Below are positions 1 to 14,100 of a stretch of DNA of 64,000 bases, one piece after another. The notes beneath the pieces were generated by a model. The model was given only the letters and a program-made list of their open reading frames with translations. It had not been told where the DNA came from and searched no databases. The position numbers and the translations under genes are program-made. Numbering within the stretch: the first letter of the stretch is position 1; each line of letters opens with the position of its first letter. Source of the stretch: Adineta ricciae (lineage: Eukaryota; Rotifera; Eurotatoria; Adinetida; Adinetidae); the NCBI GenBank assembly GCA_905250025.1, contig CAJNOJ010000036.1, positions 1 to 64,000 on the forward strand, given 5' to 3'.

Positions 1-882
1 TAAACATTAAAAGAATGAACAAAATAAAGGAGAATATACAGGTGACTTATGTCCTTGATTGAATTCACCTGCTTGATGATCAATGCCAATATGTTTATGA
101 GGATAATCAAAGAGAAAAATGGAATGTAATGTATGTCTATCTGCTTCTAATCATCATCCATGGAGCATTTGTGAGAGCACGATCTATTCGATCGATTATT
201 ATTAATCGAATAACTTCCACCTTCAAAGTGTCAATCCGATCTTTATTGACACTCTCTCGTGTACAAAGGATGTGATGATGAGAAAATGATTTTCATTTGA
301 ACTTGAACAAGAACAAAAAAAAGAACTGAGAAAGATACAACGTTGATTTTTGTGATTTGCATATCATAAACATATGTAATGAAGAGAATGAAAGAAGAAG
401 CACAAGTATTGATTAACTGATCGATCGATCTATTTCGATTTTCAAATAAACTAGACATGTACAAATTTGTTACATGACCAATGACTGAGAGAACTTTTCC
501 TACTTAATCAAAAAGAAAATAGTTGCACGATTTCTTTTTTTTTAAACTGCCAATCAGTGGGTGAGAGATTTTTACACCAATCGAATTTCTCGACGCGTTT
601 GTTGAAGGAGAAAAGGCGAAAGAGAATGTGTGTAAAATGTCAATTATCTGCTCTCTTTCGTCGTTGTTTCTCTGATATGTCGCTGCAAATGAAAGACATC
701 TTACTTGTCATCGGATAGAATATAAAAAAGAGGGGCAAAGCGAAAGAGAAAAAAGAATAACAATAGAAGTGCGAGAGAGAGAGAGAAAGAAATTATTGTA
801 TTGCATTCGCTATTCTCGCAAATTTATTGCTCTTGATTGACCGACTCGTTTTTGATAGGAAGAAAACAAAAAAACGACGAAA
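1..882. other. Non-coding 5' flank of the BarH-like gene
   Basis: I see no supported gene here. The stretch is AT-rich and has a short GA tract at about 771-786, close to the start of the homeobox gene. It probably holds the promoter and 5' leader of that gene. A possible splice acceptor (TTTTTGATAG) ends near 858, about 25 nt before the start codon. Confidence 0.5.
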
Positions 883-1851
<969 letters not shown>

Positions 1852-2178
1852 ACTGAATTCATCTCCTATTTTGATACCAAGAGAGAGAGAGCGAGAGGGA
1901 TCGATCGTTGATTTCTCTTTTAGTCTACCTTGGTTCTTTTATATAAGACACTTCTTTTTAATGTGTGTTTGGTTTGATGTACCTACAGTCCGGAAAGTTC
2001 TCTTTTCAACTCTGTATTCAACGAAATAAGCCGAGGTTCCTTTTTATCTGACTAACAATTCAAAGTTATGTGTGTTTAAAATGAACATAAATATATATCT
2101 AACTTTTTCACATTTATTTCTACTCGTTAAGCTATGTATTTGCAAGTAGTTCTGTGATTATCTCAGCGATTGAACGAA
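1852..2178. other. Convergent 3' intergenic region
   Basis: 327 nt between two converging genes. It has AT-rich 3' UTR sequence with a TTTATT near 2113 (AATAAA on the minus strand), a plausible poly(A) signal for the dynein gene. A GA-rich stretch follows the BarH stop codon. No other gene is seen. Confidence 0.5.
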
Positions 2179-5100
2179 TCAATTGTCAAGGTTCATAAGT
2201 AAAGCAGTAGCTCGTTTGATCCAATGTTCTGCTGGCATAGAACCTGTTTTCAATTCAACGGCAACAATGAACGAACTACTTCGCATCGACGAATAATAAC
2301 AAGGAGCAACATAGACACCTACAAAATATGAGAAAAATAAATCTCTCATATTTGTTTCACTTACCTCGATTCGACTTTTTCTTATGTTCTACAGGTTTGA
2401 AATACATAGTGGGCATGACGGTAGCAAGCTCCATCAAATGTGCTTCGCATAATATTCCCTGCTGACGATCCCAACCAGCACCTTCGAGATATAAACCTGT
2501 GACATAGATTCCATTGTCTGTATCGGACAGATATTTATCTTCGATTTTATTCACTTCGAATTCCCATGAAAGTTGATCGACAGCAATCTATGAGAAGTTT
2601 ACTGTTGTAGCAGAAAGGTAATCTCTCGTTTACTTGATCTTTTCGTGCTGCTCGTTGTAGTACAGCGGTAAGAAACGAAGTTGGATAGGAGAATGCCGAT
2701 ATCCAGTATACAGTTGGCTGCCGTTGATTTTCTACCCATGAATTAAAAAAATTTAAACGTTGACGTAAATCTTGAAACCAAGCCGGAAGAGATTTTAAGG
2801 AAACATAAGTCTATACAAATTTTTGAATAAAACTTTTGATGATACTCATAATTCTTATACTCGTTGCCAGACGTATGGAAGTCGTCCTTCGTAAATACAT
2901 TTGAAAAGTTCTTCAAGCTCAATTGACATAATAACGAAGCCCTCAATACTACTCAGTAAATCATTCAAAGCATTCGTGATACTAGAAAGTAATGCGTTAT
3001 ATCTTTCGGCCTAGAATGACATGATTCATTGTATATAGAAGGTAATGCAACACTATACTTCTTGGCAAAGTACTACTGATAGAGGTGATACGTCGATAGA
3101 CATATATTTTTTGACGGCTTCTATGTCAATCAGATGTGGCATTGATTTAATCATTTCACGAGTGATTTTCACTACCTAAAATGGTTAATGTTTGACACAG
3201 GGTACAGAAACATCCGAAGTCACATGTTTACTTCGTTTTCAATTTCTTTCTCTGCAATAGCCGATGACTTTTGCGGCAAAATCATCAGTAAGTTTTCAAA
3301 TAGCATCTTCGATTCTTGTACTTGCGACGCTACATCTGCGTTGGAATGTTGCCCAAAAGCTTCCGGATGGTCAGTCGCTGGCATCGAACTAACGAAGTCT
3401 TTGTATGATTTGAATGCACCATCGCGTGGCATATAATAATATGGCAATGAAGATAATTTATGATACATAACGTCGAGAACTTCTTCTCGAATATACGAAT
3501 TGATGTACGTCTTGAAACAAGATCTTTGCAGAACACTTTTGAGTATAGCTAACTTACTTGTAACAATCGCATGTCCCATTCGTCGGTACAATGGCCACCG
3601 TAGATGACATTGGCAATGAGATACTTCAGTGCATCGAATGGTGTTTTTTCATACATGTCTAAGTAAACTGCTAGAAGATTTTCGGATATTTGAAAATCGG
3701 AATCATTGAATGTATAATCAGTATTCCATCCGAACTGTAAGAATTTTTTTCGTTCGATAATAATCGAATGAAAGAATGCTAGTGCAAATGTTAGTTTACG
3801 ATATTTTTCAGCATGTTTCACTCGTTGAGTTTGCTCTGAAGGGATCAGTTCATACAAACGTTTCATGTTCGCTTTTATACCCTGTGATGAATCATAGGTA
3901 AGATATTCTTATCAGCGAAACGTATTCATCTCGAAACCTTTTGTGGTTCATTGGTAATCTTCAAGCTGATTTGAAGAATAGATATGGGGAAATCAGCGAT
4001 TGGTGATGAACTTAACCATAAACGAAAGTCATTGTGAACAGCTGCAGTTTGTAATTGTTCAACAATCTTTTCTAATTCCGGTAACCAGCTTATCGAGAGA
4101 TGGCAATTCGCTAGAAATATCCAATGACCCTTGTAAAACAGAAACATAAGTCTTCACTTTTTCGCCTATCGATCATTGTGTCTCATTACTTTCTTCATAC
4201 CAGTTTCTAATAGTTTTCTCGCTGTATTTGCTTGTCCTTGTCCCAGTGAGAGTGTGAAATATCGAGAACGTGCCATCATTTTATCCTCGGCTAGTTGTTG
4301 TAATTTCGCAGCTGGATCGACACCTGACGAGAGAATAAATATAATCGGCGAGCGTTTATCCGAATCTTCGAGAATTGTATTCAACTGAAGAATCGGTGGT
4401 TCGACATATTTCGAGCCGATGTTATGTATTACAAAATTCAACACACAATGGGCAATTCGATCGGGGCGTAAACATCGAACAATCAATATTCGACCGAATT
4501 CCGTAATCAATGAATCGATTGTACCTGGCAGTGATGTTTTTTCTGCCTCTTCGGACATATACCTAAGATAATGGTGCTGACAAATAGGAATTTCGATGCA
4601 ATAAGTCTTACCATTCTTTCCAATCTTTAGGATACTGATCGAACGAATCGCGTAGGAATCGATAGTCGGGTAAACGAATCAATTCACTCATTTGATCCCA
4701 TCGAGTATCGTTTAACCATGTTGGAAACGGATTTGGAAACTGCGTTTCTCGATCGATAGTTAAAGTATTCACTCGAATGAAAAACTGATACTCATCCTGA
4801 TTCAATCGATTATCAGCATCCATAATTTTCGTACAAGTATGAAACGAAAACATAAGTTTATGTCGTTCGAAGAGACTCTACAAAAATCCTCGCTATCGAT
4901 TCACATACTTAACCACAAATCTGATTTCTCACTCGGCATCCATATTTATAAACTGCGTATGTATGGTAATCATTCAATTTATCCAATCGTTCGTTTAATT
5001 TCAACGATCGCGTGCTTTTATCGATGGAGAAAAGAAACAATTGAATGTAAGCATCGAGCGAGAACTGGTACATCGAATCAATGGCAGTTAGATCTTGTAA

Positions 5101-8100
5101 AGCAAAGAATAGAATGGCAGCACGTTGAGCGACCAATCGATAACTATCTCGAGTTTGATCGATTTTCAATTCCAAATCTTCGTTGATTTTCAATGTCTCA
5201 TCGATATCCTTCTGAGATTGTTTTGATAAATCTAGTGCTTGGAAGACTTGAATGTTTTCTAATAAACTTCCTTGTGTTTCTGAGAGCAGACGAAGAAATT
5301 CTTCTTCTAGCATTTCTTTTTCTTTGTGTTTGTTGGAAATAGTTACAATACAATTATCTTTCGCATTTTCCAACTCGGGCTTTTCTTTTCGCACGACAAT
5401 ACCTAGCAACGAGATACCGGCATTTAGAAAGAACACAGTTTCTATCGCTATTTACCAAGCAGTTGTTCTTCTAAGCCTTGTTCTTTCAATGCGAAATTGA
5501 TCAAATTGACTTTCGAAAATAATTCTGGTTTGTATCGTGGATTTGATAAACGCGTTGAAAGATAGAAGCGAAATGATGGATTATAATCAATTTCTCGATC
5601 GCCTATTTGAAGAACCAAATGTGACGAATCATCGGAACTTGTTTTAATTGATTTTGTTAGAATGAGATTCAATGTTTGTGGCAGATCTTCATGAAGATTT
5701 TGACATAGACATGGTCGACCCATTTTAATACACTCTTCGATGGTTTTCATGTAATCACGCATTTGTAAGTCGATTACTTTTAGACCACGTGATTTCTCCA
5801 TGTGTTTTATCCATTTGGTCGCTTGACTTTGTGGATCGATAACTGAAAATAAATTCAATTAGGAGTTGAGAGAGAGAAAGAGAGAGTTGATCTTACATAG
5901 TGGAGAAGATAGAGTTCGTGTTGCTAAAATCGCATTTTCTGTGGAGAAATTATCACGTGGTAAGCCTTGAATATTCCATTCACGGATGATCGTTGGTGTT
6001 GTCATGAATTTGATAAGATTAAAATCAGGTGTAAAACGAATTCCACTACGAATCAATTCTTTTTTCCAAATCTATCAAAGAGAAGTATCAAATTAGATTC
6101 GAAAGATCATTTCAAACGATAACTTACTTGATGTACAATATCATCTCGGTAATTCGATACAAACGAGCCCAAGTAAGATAGAAACGCGCAAGCAAGAAGA
6201 GAATCTCCTAGAAGATTATCTAGATTTTCGCTCAGATGCGTCGATGTCGTGTCCCAAATGGTTCGTTTTTCAGCAACACCATCCAATAATTTCGTTGCCC
6301 GATCGAGAAACATCGCTGTTTCTTCGGCATTTCTCTGCAACTGATCTTTTTCTTTCATTTTCAATTCATAATCAAGTCGTAAAGTTTCAATTCGATTTTG
6401 AATAGTCAACAATTCATTTTTTGATTGTTGTAACAAACTCTGCTTCTCATTCAATTCCAATAGTGCTTTTTGATAACGTTCTTTCTTCGGTTGAACAATG
6501 CGATAAACACGTGCGTACGATTCAACGGCACGAATCCAAGTACACAGAGCACTCGCAGCACTTGACACACCTTTCAACTTTTCAGGTATCAATTCACTGT
6601 CATTGATGAATGGTTGCATACGACGAAGTGTTCGATCAGTGATCTCATCTTTTGGGAATTTCTAAATCAACAGTTTCCTGTAGAGAACTTCTATTTCAAA
6701 AAATAAATCATGTAGTACGAACAATCAATGTTTTGATAAAATCAACATTAGCTAAGTCTTTCTTCGCTTCTTCCCATGTGTCTTCTTTGTTCTCTAAGTA
6801 ATAAGCAAGCGGTAAGATATGATTCGCAAATGATGTGTTCAGTTGGCGTGAGTAAACTGTTGTACCTACTCAAAATCATCAATGCCTTCATCACTTTCTC
6901 GACTTGGCTCGGAGGATGGATATAAGCTTTAACTTCGCCAATGTCACGTTTAGTTAATTGTTCTAAAGCTTCATTTGCTCTGATCAGTAATGGTTCAGCT
7001 TCTGTTAATTCTTCATGTGCAGCGGCAGCGATTGATTGACAACGAATCTCTTCGTCAGCAATACGCGCTCCAAATGCTTGAACTTGCTAATCGATTGATA
7101 TTTCTCCATCTTCGATTGTCCAAGTAGTAAAGAAACTGACTTACCCGTTCTCGTTCACTTGCACTATTTTTTTGTTCGACAATTTTGCCTAGAAACTCTT
7201 CACATTCTCGTTGTAATTGCGCAACCAATACCTTCTTCTTCTCCAACTCCAATGAAATCTCCGCAACTTTTTCTCGGGTTTCAGCCACTTTAACAATACC
7301 CATTCGAAGACGAGTATGTTCACGTTGAATTTTCGCTTTTTCAGATTCATATAAACTTTCAAAATAGAGAAAACGATTGGCAACAATGTTCATACTCGTT
7401 GTATATCAATACCGGCCATAATTACTGACAAATTGAAGGTAGTTTGTCGGCGTGATATAAATCTCACGGCGGAGTTCATCTTTCATTCGATTTGCTAAGC
7501 TTTTTGACGAAAGATGAATAAAAGCACAGAGATTGGCCAACGAGTGAATCAGATTGTCGTTGTTTGACGGTGTAAAATCGAATTTAACTAGAAAATGGTG
7601 AGCAACGTTGAGCAAAGCTTCATGTGGCCATTCCGAGAAGTAAATTATTGTTGTGCAACCAATCAATGCTGGATACATGCGAATGTAATTTCTACAGAAA
7701 GGCATTTCATAGAATTCGTGGATCAAAACTATTTAATTCACCTGAATGTTTCGCCAAATGGACTCATACAAATAGCCAGATGTAAATTAGCTTTAACTCG
7801 ATTGTGGAAGAAATGCATGATGTTTGAATTAGTCTCTTGTATACCTTGTCGATTGAGTGTTGATGAAAGTTGGTTTCGAATCTATGTAGAGCTTGAAGGT
7901 AAGTAATTGAGACCAAATGACACAAACCTCTTGAATATCTTCATTACGAAAGAGATTGGGCACTTCACCAGTGTGTAACAAAGCGTTCAGATCTTCGAGA
8001 AAGAATGTATCAATAATCTGAGTATCGATGAATAGGAAAACAACTTCACGATTGGACACACCGCATAGTTTTACTAAACGACGTAAGTCTAAAAATACGA

Positions 8101-11100
8101 ATAATTTCGTCACATAGTTTTATACATGAAGGTTTTCGCCGTGAGTTATAATAAAATCTACTGACCTTCTTTGAATTCAGCATGGCCATATCGTCGGCCA
8201 ATTCTAATTTGAAACAAAATAATATCACAGATAAACGCTGCTAGATGCACTAAGGATTGTCGTCCACTTCCACCCACACCTAGTAGTAGTAAATTGCCAC
8301 GTGGTTGTCGAAGGACACGAACAATTCGACAAACATGAAGTACTGCATCGCGAAACATAACTAAATCCATGGGTAACATTAATGGCGTTTTATTATACTG
8401 TTGTAGCGTTTGTTCAAGAAACAATTTTAACTTTTCATAATCACGAATTCCCTATGGTGAAGAAGTTGCGAAAATAAATATTTTAATCACTAAGTTCTCG
8501 ATACAACCTCATATATTCCATCAGTTCTAATAATATCAGAATAGATTGGAGCTTCTCGATTGTAGCAAACATTGTGATAAACTTGATCGAAATATAAAGC
8601 AAGTTTTTCGTTTAGAATTTTTACAAACAACTCGTGATCATCGATCGTAATGAATCGATCAGAAAATACTCGATGTGCTTCATGTATCCACAATCGTAGT
8701 AAATCTATTTTATTAGTTATGACAGTTTTGTGGCACAAGAGAAGACCTTCGAACATTCGTGATATATCGCGCATATTGAACGTCTAAATAAATAGCTATG
8801 TGAGTGTTTCCTTCTTTATTTCTCCTGCGAGGTAAATGAAAAATGCATAGTTACGTAATGAATTTTTGCTGGCGTGGGTAAATATTTCATTTCGATTGTT
8901 CGGTATAGATCAACGGTTGCTTTTGTCAGAGTCTGGTCGAGGTGTTTGATATCATCATCAAAATCACGTAATTTTTGACTCATCATTGTACCAAAGATTC
9001 GACAGATTTCATGTTCCTAAATGATAACATCCGAAAATCATCGGAAATCTATTTGTTTGTCTTTTCATACGAATGGAAATGCCATGTTGATTAGATTAAA
9101 TCGACTTTGTAATCGACGAGAGATTTGATGGCGACCACCGCCTGGTGGACCCATAGCAGTAAGTAGATACATATCCTGAAATAATTTTCAAACCGTAGAA
9201 AATTTAAGTTCATTTTTTCGACTAACTTTAACGAATTTCGTTCCTTGCGTTTTTCGATCGTACCAAAATTCATAATCGATCCATGTTCGACTAATCATAA
9301 AACAAAAGTTCTTCAATTCATGATCATAGGCACAACTCACATTAATTCGAGTGCCGGTTGGAATCCATACATATCCTAAAATAAACCACGGTAATCACTT
9401 CACTAGGAGTCTCTTTTGTGAGCCAAATAGTATTCATATCCATCTATCGAACAACAATCTGAATTTATGCTCAAGTCTTACCTTTAGCGGCATATTCATG
9501 TCGTCAATAAATGTGATTATCTTCCTTCCATTGATTGGTACAAAAAGATTTTTCGCTCGTTTTTCCAAATTTGATTCTAAAATATCTTGTAGCATTCTTG
9601 ATGTTGTCTAAAAGATGAGAACAAATATTTTCGCAAGAGATTCATTTGTCTGCTATTTTACCCGAGCTGACATATGAACAGTAAGCCTATTGAATACATC
9701 TGTATCTAATTTTCTCAGAACACTCTCTGCTATTGTTGTTTTTCCCGTTCCGACAGTTCCGACCAACAGAACTTGGTGTTTGTTAAGTAGTAGTCGACGT
9801 ATTAAATATTCATAACGGACAGTGTCAATTGTCGGCACAATCATTTTATAAAATGGCATTCTAAAATGGAATTCGTGTCGGCAAATTCAACGTAAATCGT
9901 TCGTGAAACTCACTCGGCATCATATATCCATTCTTCTTTCAATTGTTCTTCCCAGTGTAACCACGTTCGATTGTGTATGTCAATATAAAACTCAAATACT
10001 GTATCCTTATTCGGAAAGGTACCTGAAACCATCCATTGCCGTTGATTGATGTCAAGCGTTCGTTAAACATACCTTCGGTTTCGCGAAAAATAATATCGAT
10101 TTTCTTTCTTCCTTCATCATCAACACTCGCTCCCACCGACCAAATCAAACAGAAGACAAACCACATTTCGATCAACCGTCCTGTGGTCATTTCATTCTCG
10201 CTCATTTGTAATTGTATATCATTCTCATACCAAAATGAGTCAAATAATTTGGTTAATGAGATAATTCCGTTCAGTTCATGAATAACTACTAGTTCTTTGC
10301 AATTGATCGACTTATATTTTAAAACTGGCTCGAAATATTTTATGACGCAATTGGACAGTTCAGTTTGCAAGTCCGTTGTTTTCTGCTTTATCCACGACTC
10401 AACATAAGGTCTCCATCCTAACTTAGTGTAATCACAATATACAATACCGACGCGAGAAACAGTCGCTGGTGAAGCTGTGAACAAGTCTTCGGTTTCGAAT
10501 AGCAGTGTTACATGTACCGACAAAGGTATCCGTTCTCCATTTGCTAATGTTAAGAGTTTATTATCATCCATCAATGAGTTCATTGATTCAATCCATGATG
10601 TATCAATTGGCGCATCGAATAGAATCAATTTTCGATCCGATTTCTCGTCTACATGAACATTTTAATACTAAGTTAAAGACTTATCAAGAGTTTTGCGACG
10701 AAACGAACCATTACAAACTTGTCGCATGATACTACTCAGAATTCCATCCTTCCACTCATTAGTAGCAAGATTGAACTGCCCATAGAGTTCACCTAGATCA
10801 ATCGCTTTTGGATTTATCGGATACTCCTACAACTAAAAGAATAGATTTCATCAAAATATCAAAAACGTCTTACAATCACTCTGTTGAATTCAGTATGTCC
10901 CTGTTTGTTCAATGCTGTCAATGCATGTTTGAACAGTTTCCATGTTGTTGTTTTTCCTGACAGGGTTTTGCCCACGAGAACTACGGAATGGCGCGAATGA
11001 TGCGTTTCATACAGTTGAATCACTTTTTCAATGTTAGCTGTCGATATTTGTAGATGGTTTCTTGTCATTTCTTGTTCGATAGTTTCGATTAGCTAATCCA

Positions 11101-14100
11101 AAACGAATGAACAACAATTTCGAACGAGAAATCAATCAAACTTTTGAGTAATCTATTTGTGGTATGTTTATGCTTGGAAATAAGTCATTGACAATGTTTC
11201 GAAAGAGTGGCAAATCTTCGGCAGTCATCTTCGGTACGTTCATATCGAGCATTGATAAAAGAAAAACCTAAGATCATTTTTCTTTGCAGGTTCAGAAGCA
11301 AACATAAACTTTACTTCGTCATCGGCCATTTTTTGATTTACTCGTTTCTTTTCACCAGCATAGCGTAACACTGCCTTCAAAGAATCGAGTTTGCTCATTT
11401 CTCAAAATTCCGCAAAGAACGCTTTTACTGTCAGAGATCGTAAACCAAAATCATAATGATCTTGTTTTGATAGTTGTTGTGCACACAAGTGATATAATGT
11501 ATACACTTTTCTGGCTAAACTCTACAAATAGAAATCGAGATATAAACGCCAAGCTGTGCGGTGGTGCTTACTCTAGTATTTTGAAAGCCTTCACTAAAAA
11601 GAAAATTTTCTGCAATATAAATCGAATCTGGAACGACCATTGAGACAGGCCGGAACATCGACTTTAAATTATCCGGTAATTCCGTTCGACCAGCGTAGCC
11701 TAACGTAATATTCACTTGCATTTATATAGAGATGAAAAGTGAATATAAACCTGGATTCATTGTAATGAAGATTCCAACTTGTGACTGGAGCGGAATTTCT
11801 CTTCCTTCGAAGACAAATAGTTTCTGTTTCAGTGACAAAGCTGTTAAGATCGAGTGAATTTGTTGAGCAATAACAGATAATACTTCAATGTTGATACGAT
11901 TGAATCTGTGAACAAACAAAGCAGAAATTTTGTTTGAATATTCAGTGATATGATAGTACTCATCAAAGCATCCCCATGTGCCACTCTAAAAGAGTTAGTT
12001 AAGACTTATCGATATGAATAATAAAGTTTTTTAGTAGACTTGAGCAAAGCCGGAGAACATTTTCCCCATAGACTTATAATCGAGTGCTTCCGAGCAGTTC
12101 TGTATGATAACATACATCCCAAAATTCTTTCCCAGATCTTTTATGGTTTCCGTTTTGCCCGTTCCTACAAGTAAAATGGACCGAAAACGAATTCTACTTC
12201 ATAATACAGAAACTCAGATTTCTTTAAAACTACCAGCTGGTCCTCTCGAACTTCCACCACGAAATAAATACAATGCCGTAGTTAAAGTAATGTAACATCG
12301 ATCAGTCAGTGGTGAAATCACCAGACGACTTGTACAACCCAAATATTCCTATTTCCGAAATCATGAATCATTTGCTACTCAATTTAATTAATTCATACGT
12401 AGTTATAATGAAATTTGGTAATTGTTTGTCGAATGATACAATCTTCACTTTGTTCGTGTTTCTCCCAGTAGAATCTCAGCTGCATTTGCCATTCAAATGC
12501 TTGAATATCCATAGTTTGAGTTCGAATTAATCGTTCGAGAATATCGCGTCCATGAATCTCTTTTGTAATTATACCAATAACACGAAGACGGAGAATTGTC
12601 TCCAGTGACAAACGAATCATAGCTGAGTATCGATCAAGAATTTTTATCTACGAATAACTCATAGATAAACAAATGGATTCAGTTGTGTCCCTTATACTTG
12701 TTTGCGAATGAGTTTTTTCAATGGTTTCGAATTTCCATCTGATTGACAGGTGACTAGTGCTTTAGTTGTCGCAGATGTCCATTCGATTTCACTTGCAGTC
12801 ACACAGCATTGACTTGGCCAACTTTTAGCCCATTTATCACGTCTGCTGCTTTGTAATTTCAGAGCAGATAGACAATTTTTCAAATATTCACGTACAGTTA
12901 TTTGCATTTTGATCTCCAAATCTTTCAGCCATTGTTCGACGTTACCTTCGAGCGAAAGAGTTGATAGCAAACTGATTTCTTCGTTTTCATTCGAGATAAT
13001 TCCATTGGCGAGAATGGTTTTCTTTACCAATAAATGTAGACATTTGATATTATCAAAGAGTTTCTTTAGGTGAACTTGAATCAGATCAGGTTGACGAGAG
13101 AGACTGAGAATTTCTACTAATTCTTCATTCGATATGAAATAAAAACGTGGAAAAATGGAACGTTTCGTTTCTAGATAATCCTCCATTTTCTTCTGTATAT
13201 TTTCTAAATATTTCAGCAGTTTTTGTATCTTATCGAAGAAATCTACATTAGAACATCAATGATTATTATTCACAAAGTAACAATCAACGAACTAAATTTC
13301 GTTGCAACGTATAAAGCATTGGGATTCTCTCGAATTTTCCTTATAATTTCATCTTGCCATATCATATTTACATGTTTAAAATCCGCAGTTTCACGTGGTA
13401 ACTGCCGTTGAACATCATCAGAAGTAAATATTCCTTCCATGTATAACCACTGGCGTTGAACGTCAAACAGCCCGTCACATAGTTCCGATATTTGCGCAAT
13501 AGACGTCTCCCAATAATCTATATCAGTCTGAAATGGTTTCACATGACGCGTACTTTTGACAGTGGAAATTTGAGCGATGTGTTCTTCAATACATTGAATA
13601 ATTTCCTCCGGTGATCTAGAAGCAGATTTCAGTCATCGCATAGGAATGTAATAAGGGCGACTTGACATACGTTATTTTGAAAATGTTGGGTTTGTGCGCT
13701 GTTGTTTCAAATTTTAATGTACTCCATGTTTGATTAAATTTCTCAATGATACGTTCAATAGCGTATTCTTTTGTAGCATTTTCTGATATTTCTGTGATTA
13801 ATTCGATGTTTTCCTCACTAGAAAGCGTACAATGAATGAGATTTCGGGCGATTTCGTCAAATGGTCTACAAATGCAAGTTGAGAATTTGTTCGAGTGTGA
13901 AGTGACTCGATTCCTGTTCAAAATTTTTATCTGTTTCACGTTTGATCTGTTCCCAATGACGGGAACGCATATGAGGATTATACAATGATTCAATTAAGGG
14001 TAATATACGACGAAATGTATCGATTCGATCACGAAGTGACGTAAGAATACCCCAGGATTTATCCTAAACATCGATCTCTAGAAATGGAATCCCTTCTATT

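Noticed and set aside
7595-7906. Plus-strand 103-codon frame inside the dynein gene
   Set aside because: It is antisense to conserved dynein exons (AAA4 to stalk) and its sequence is explained by the minus-strand coding frame.
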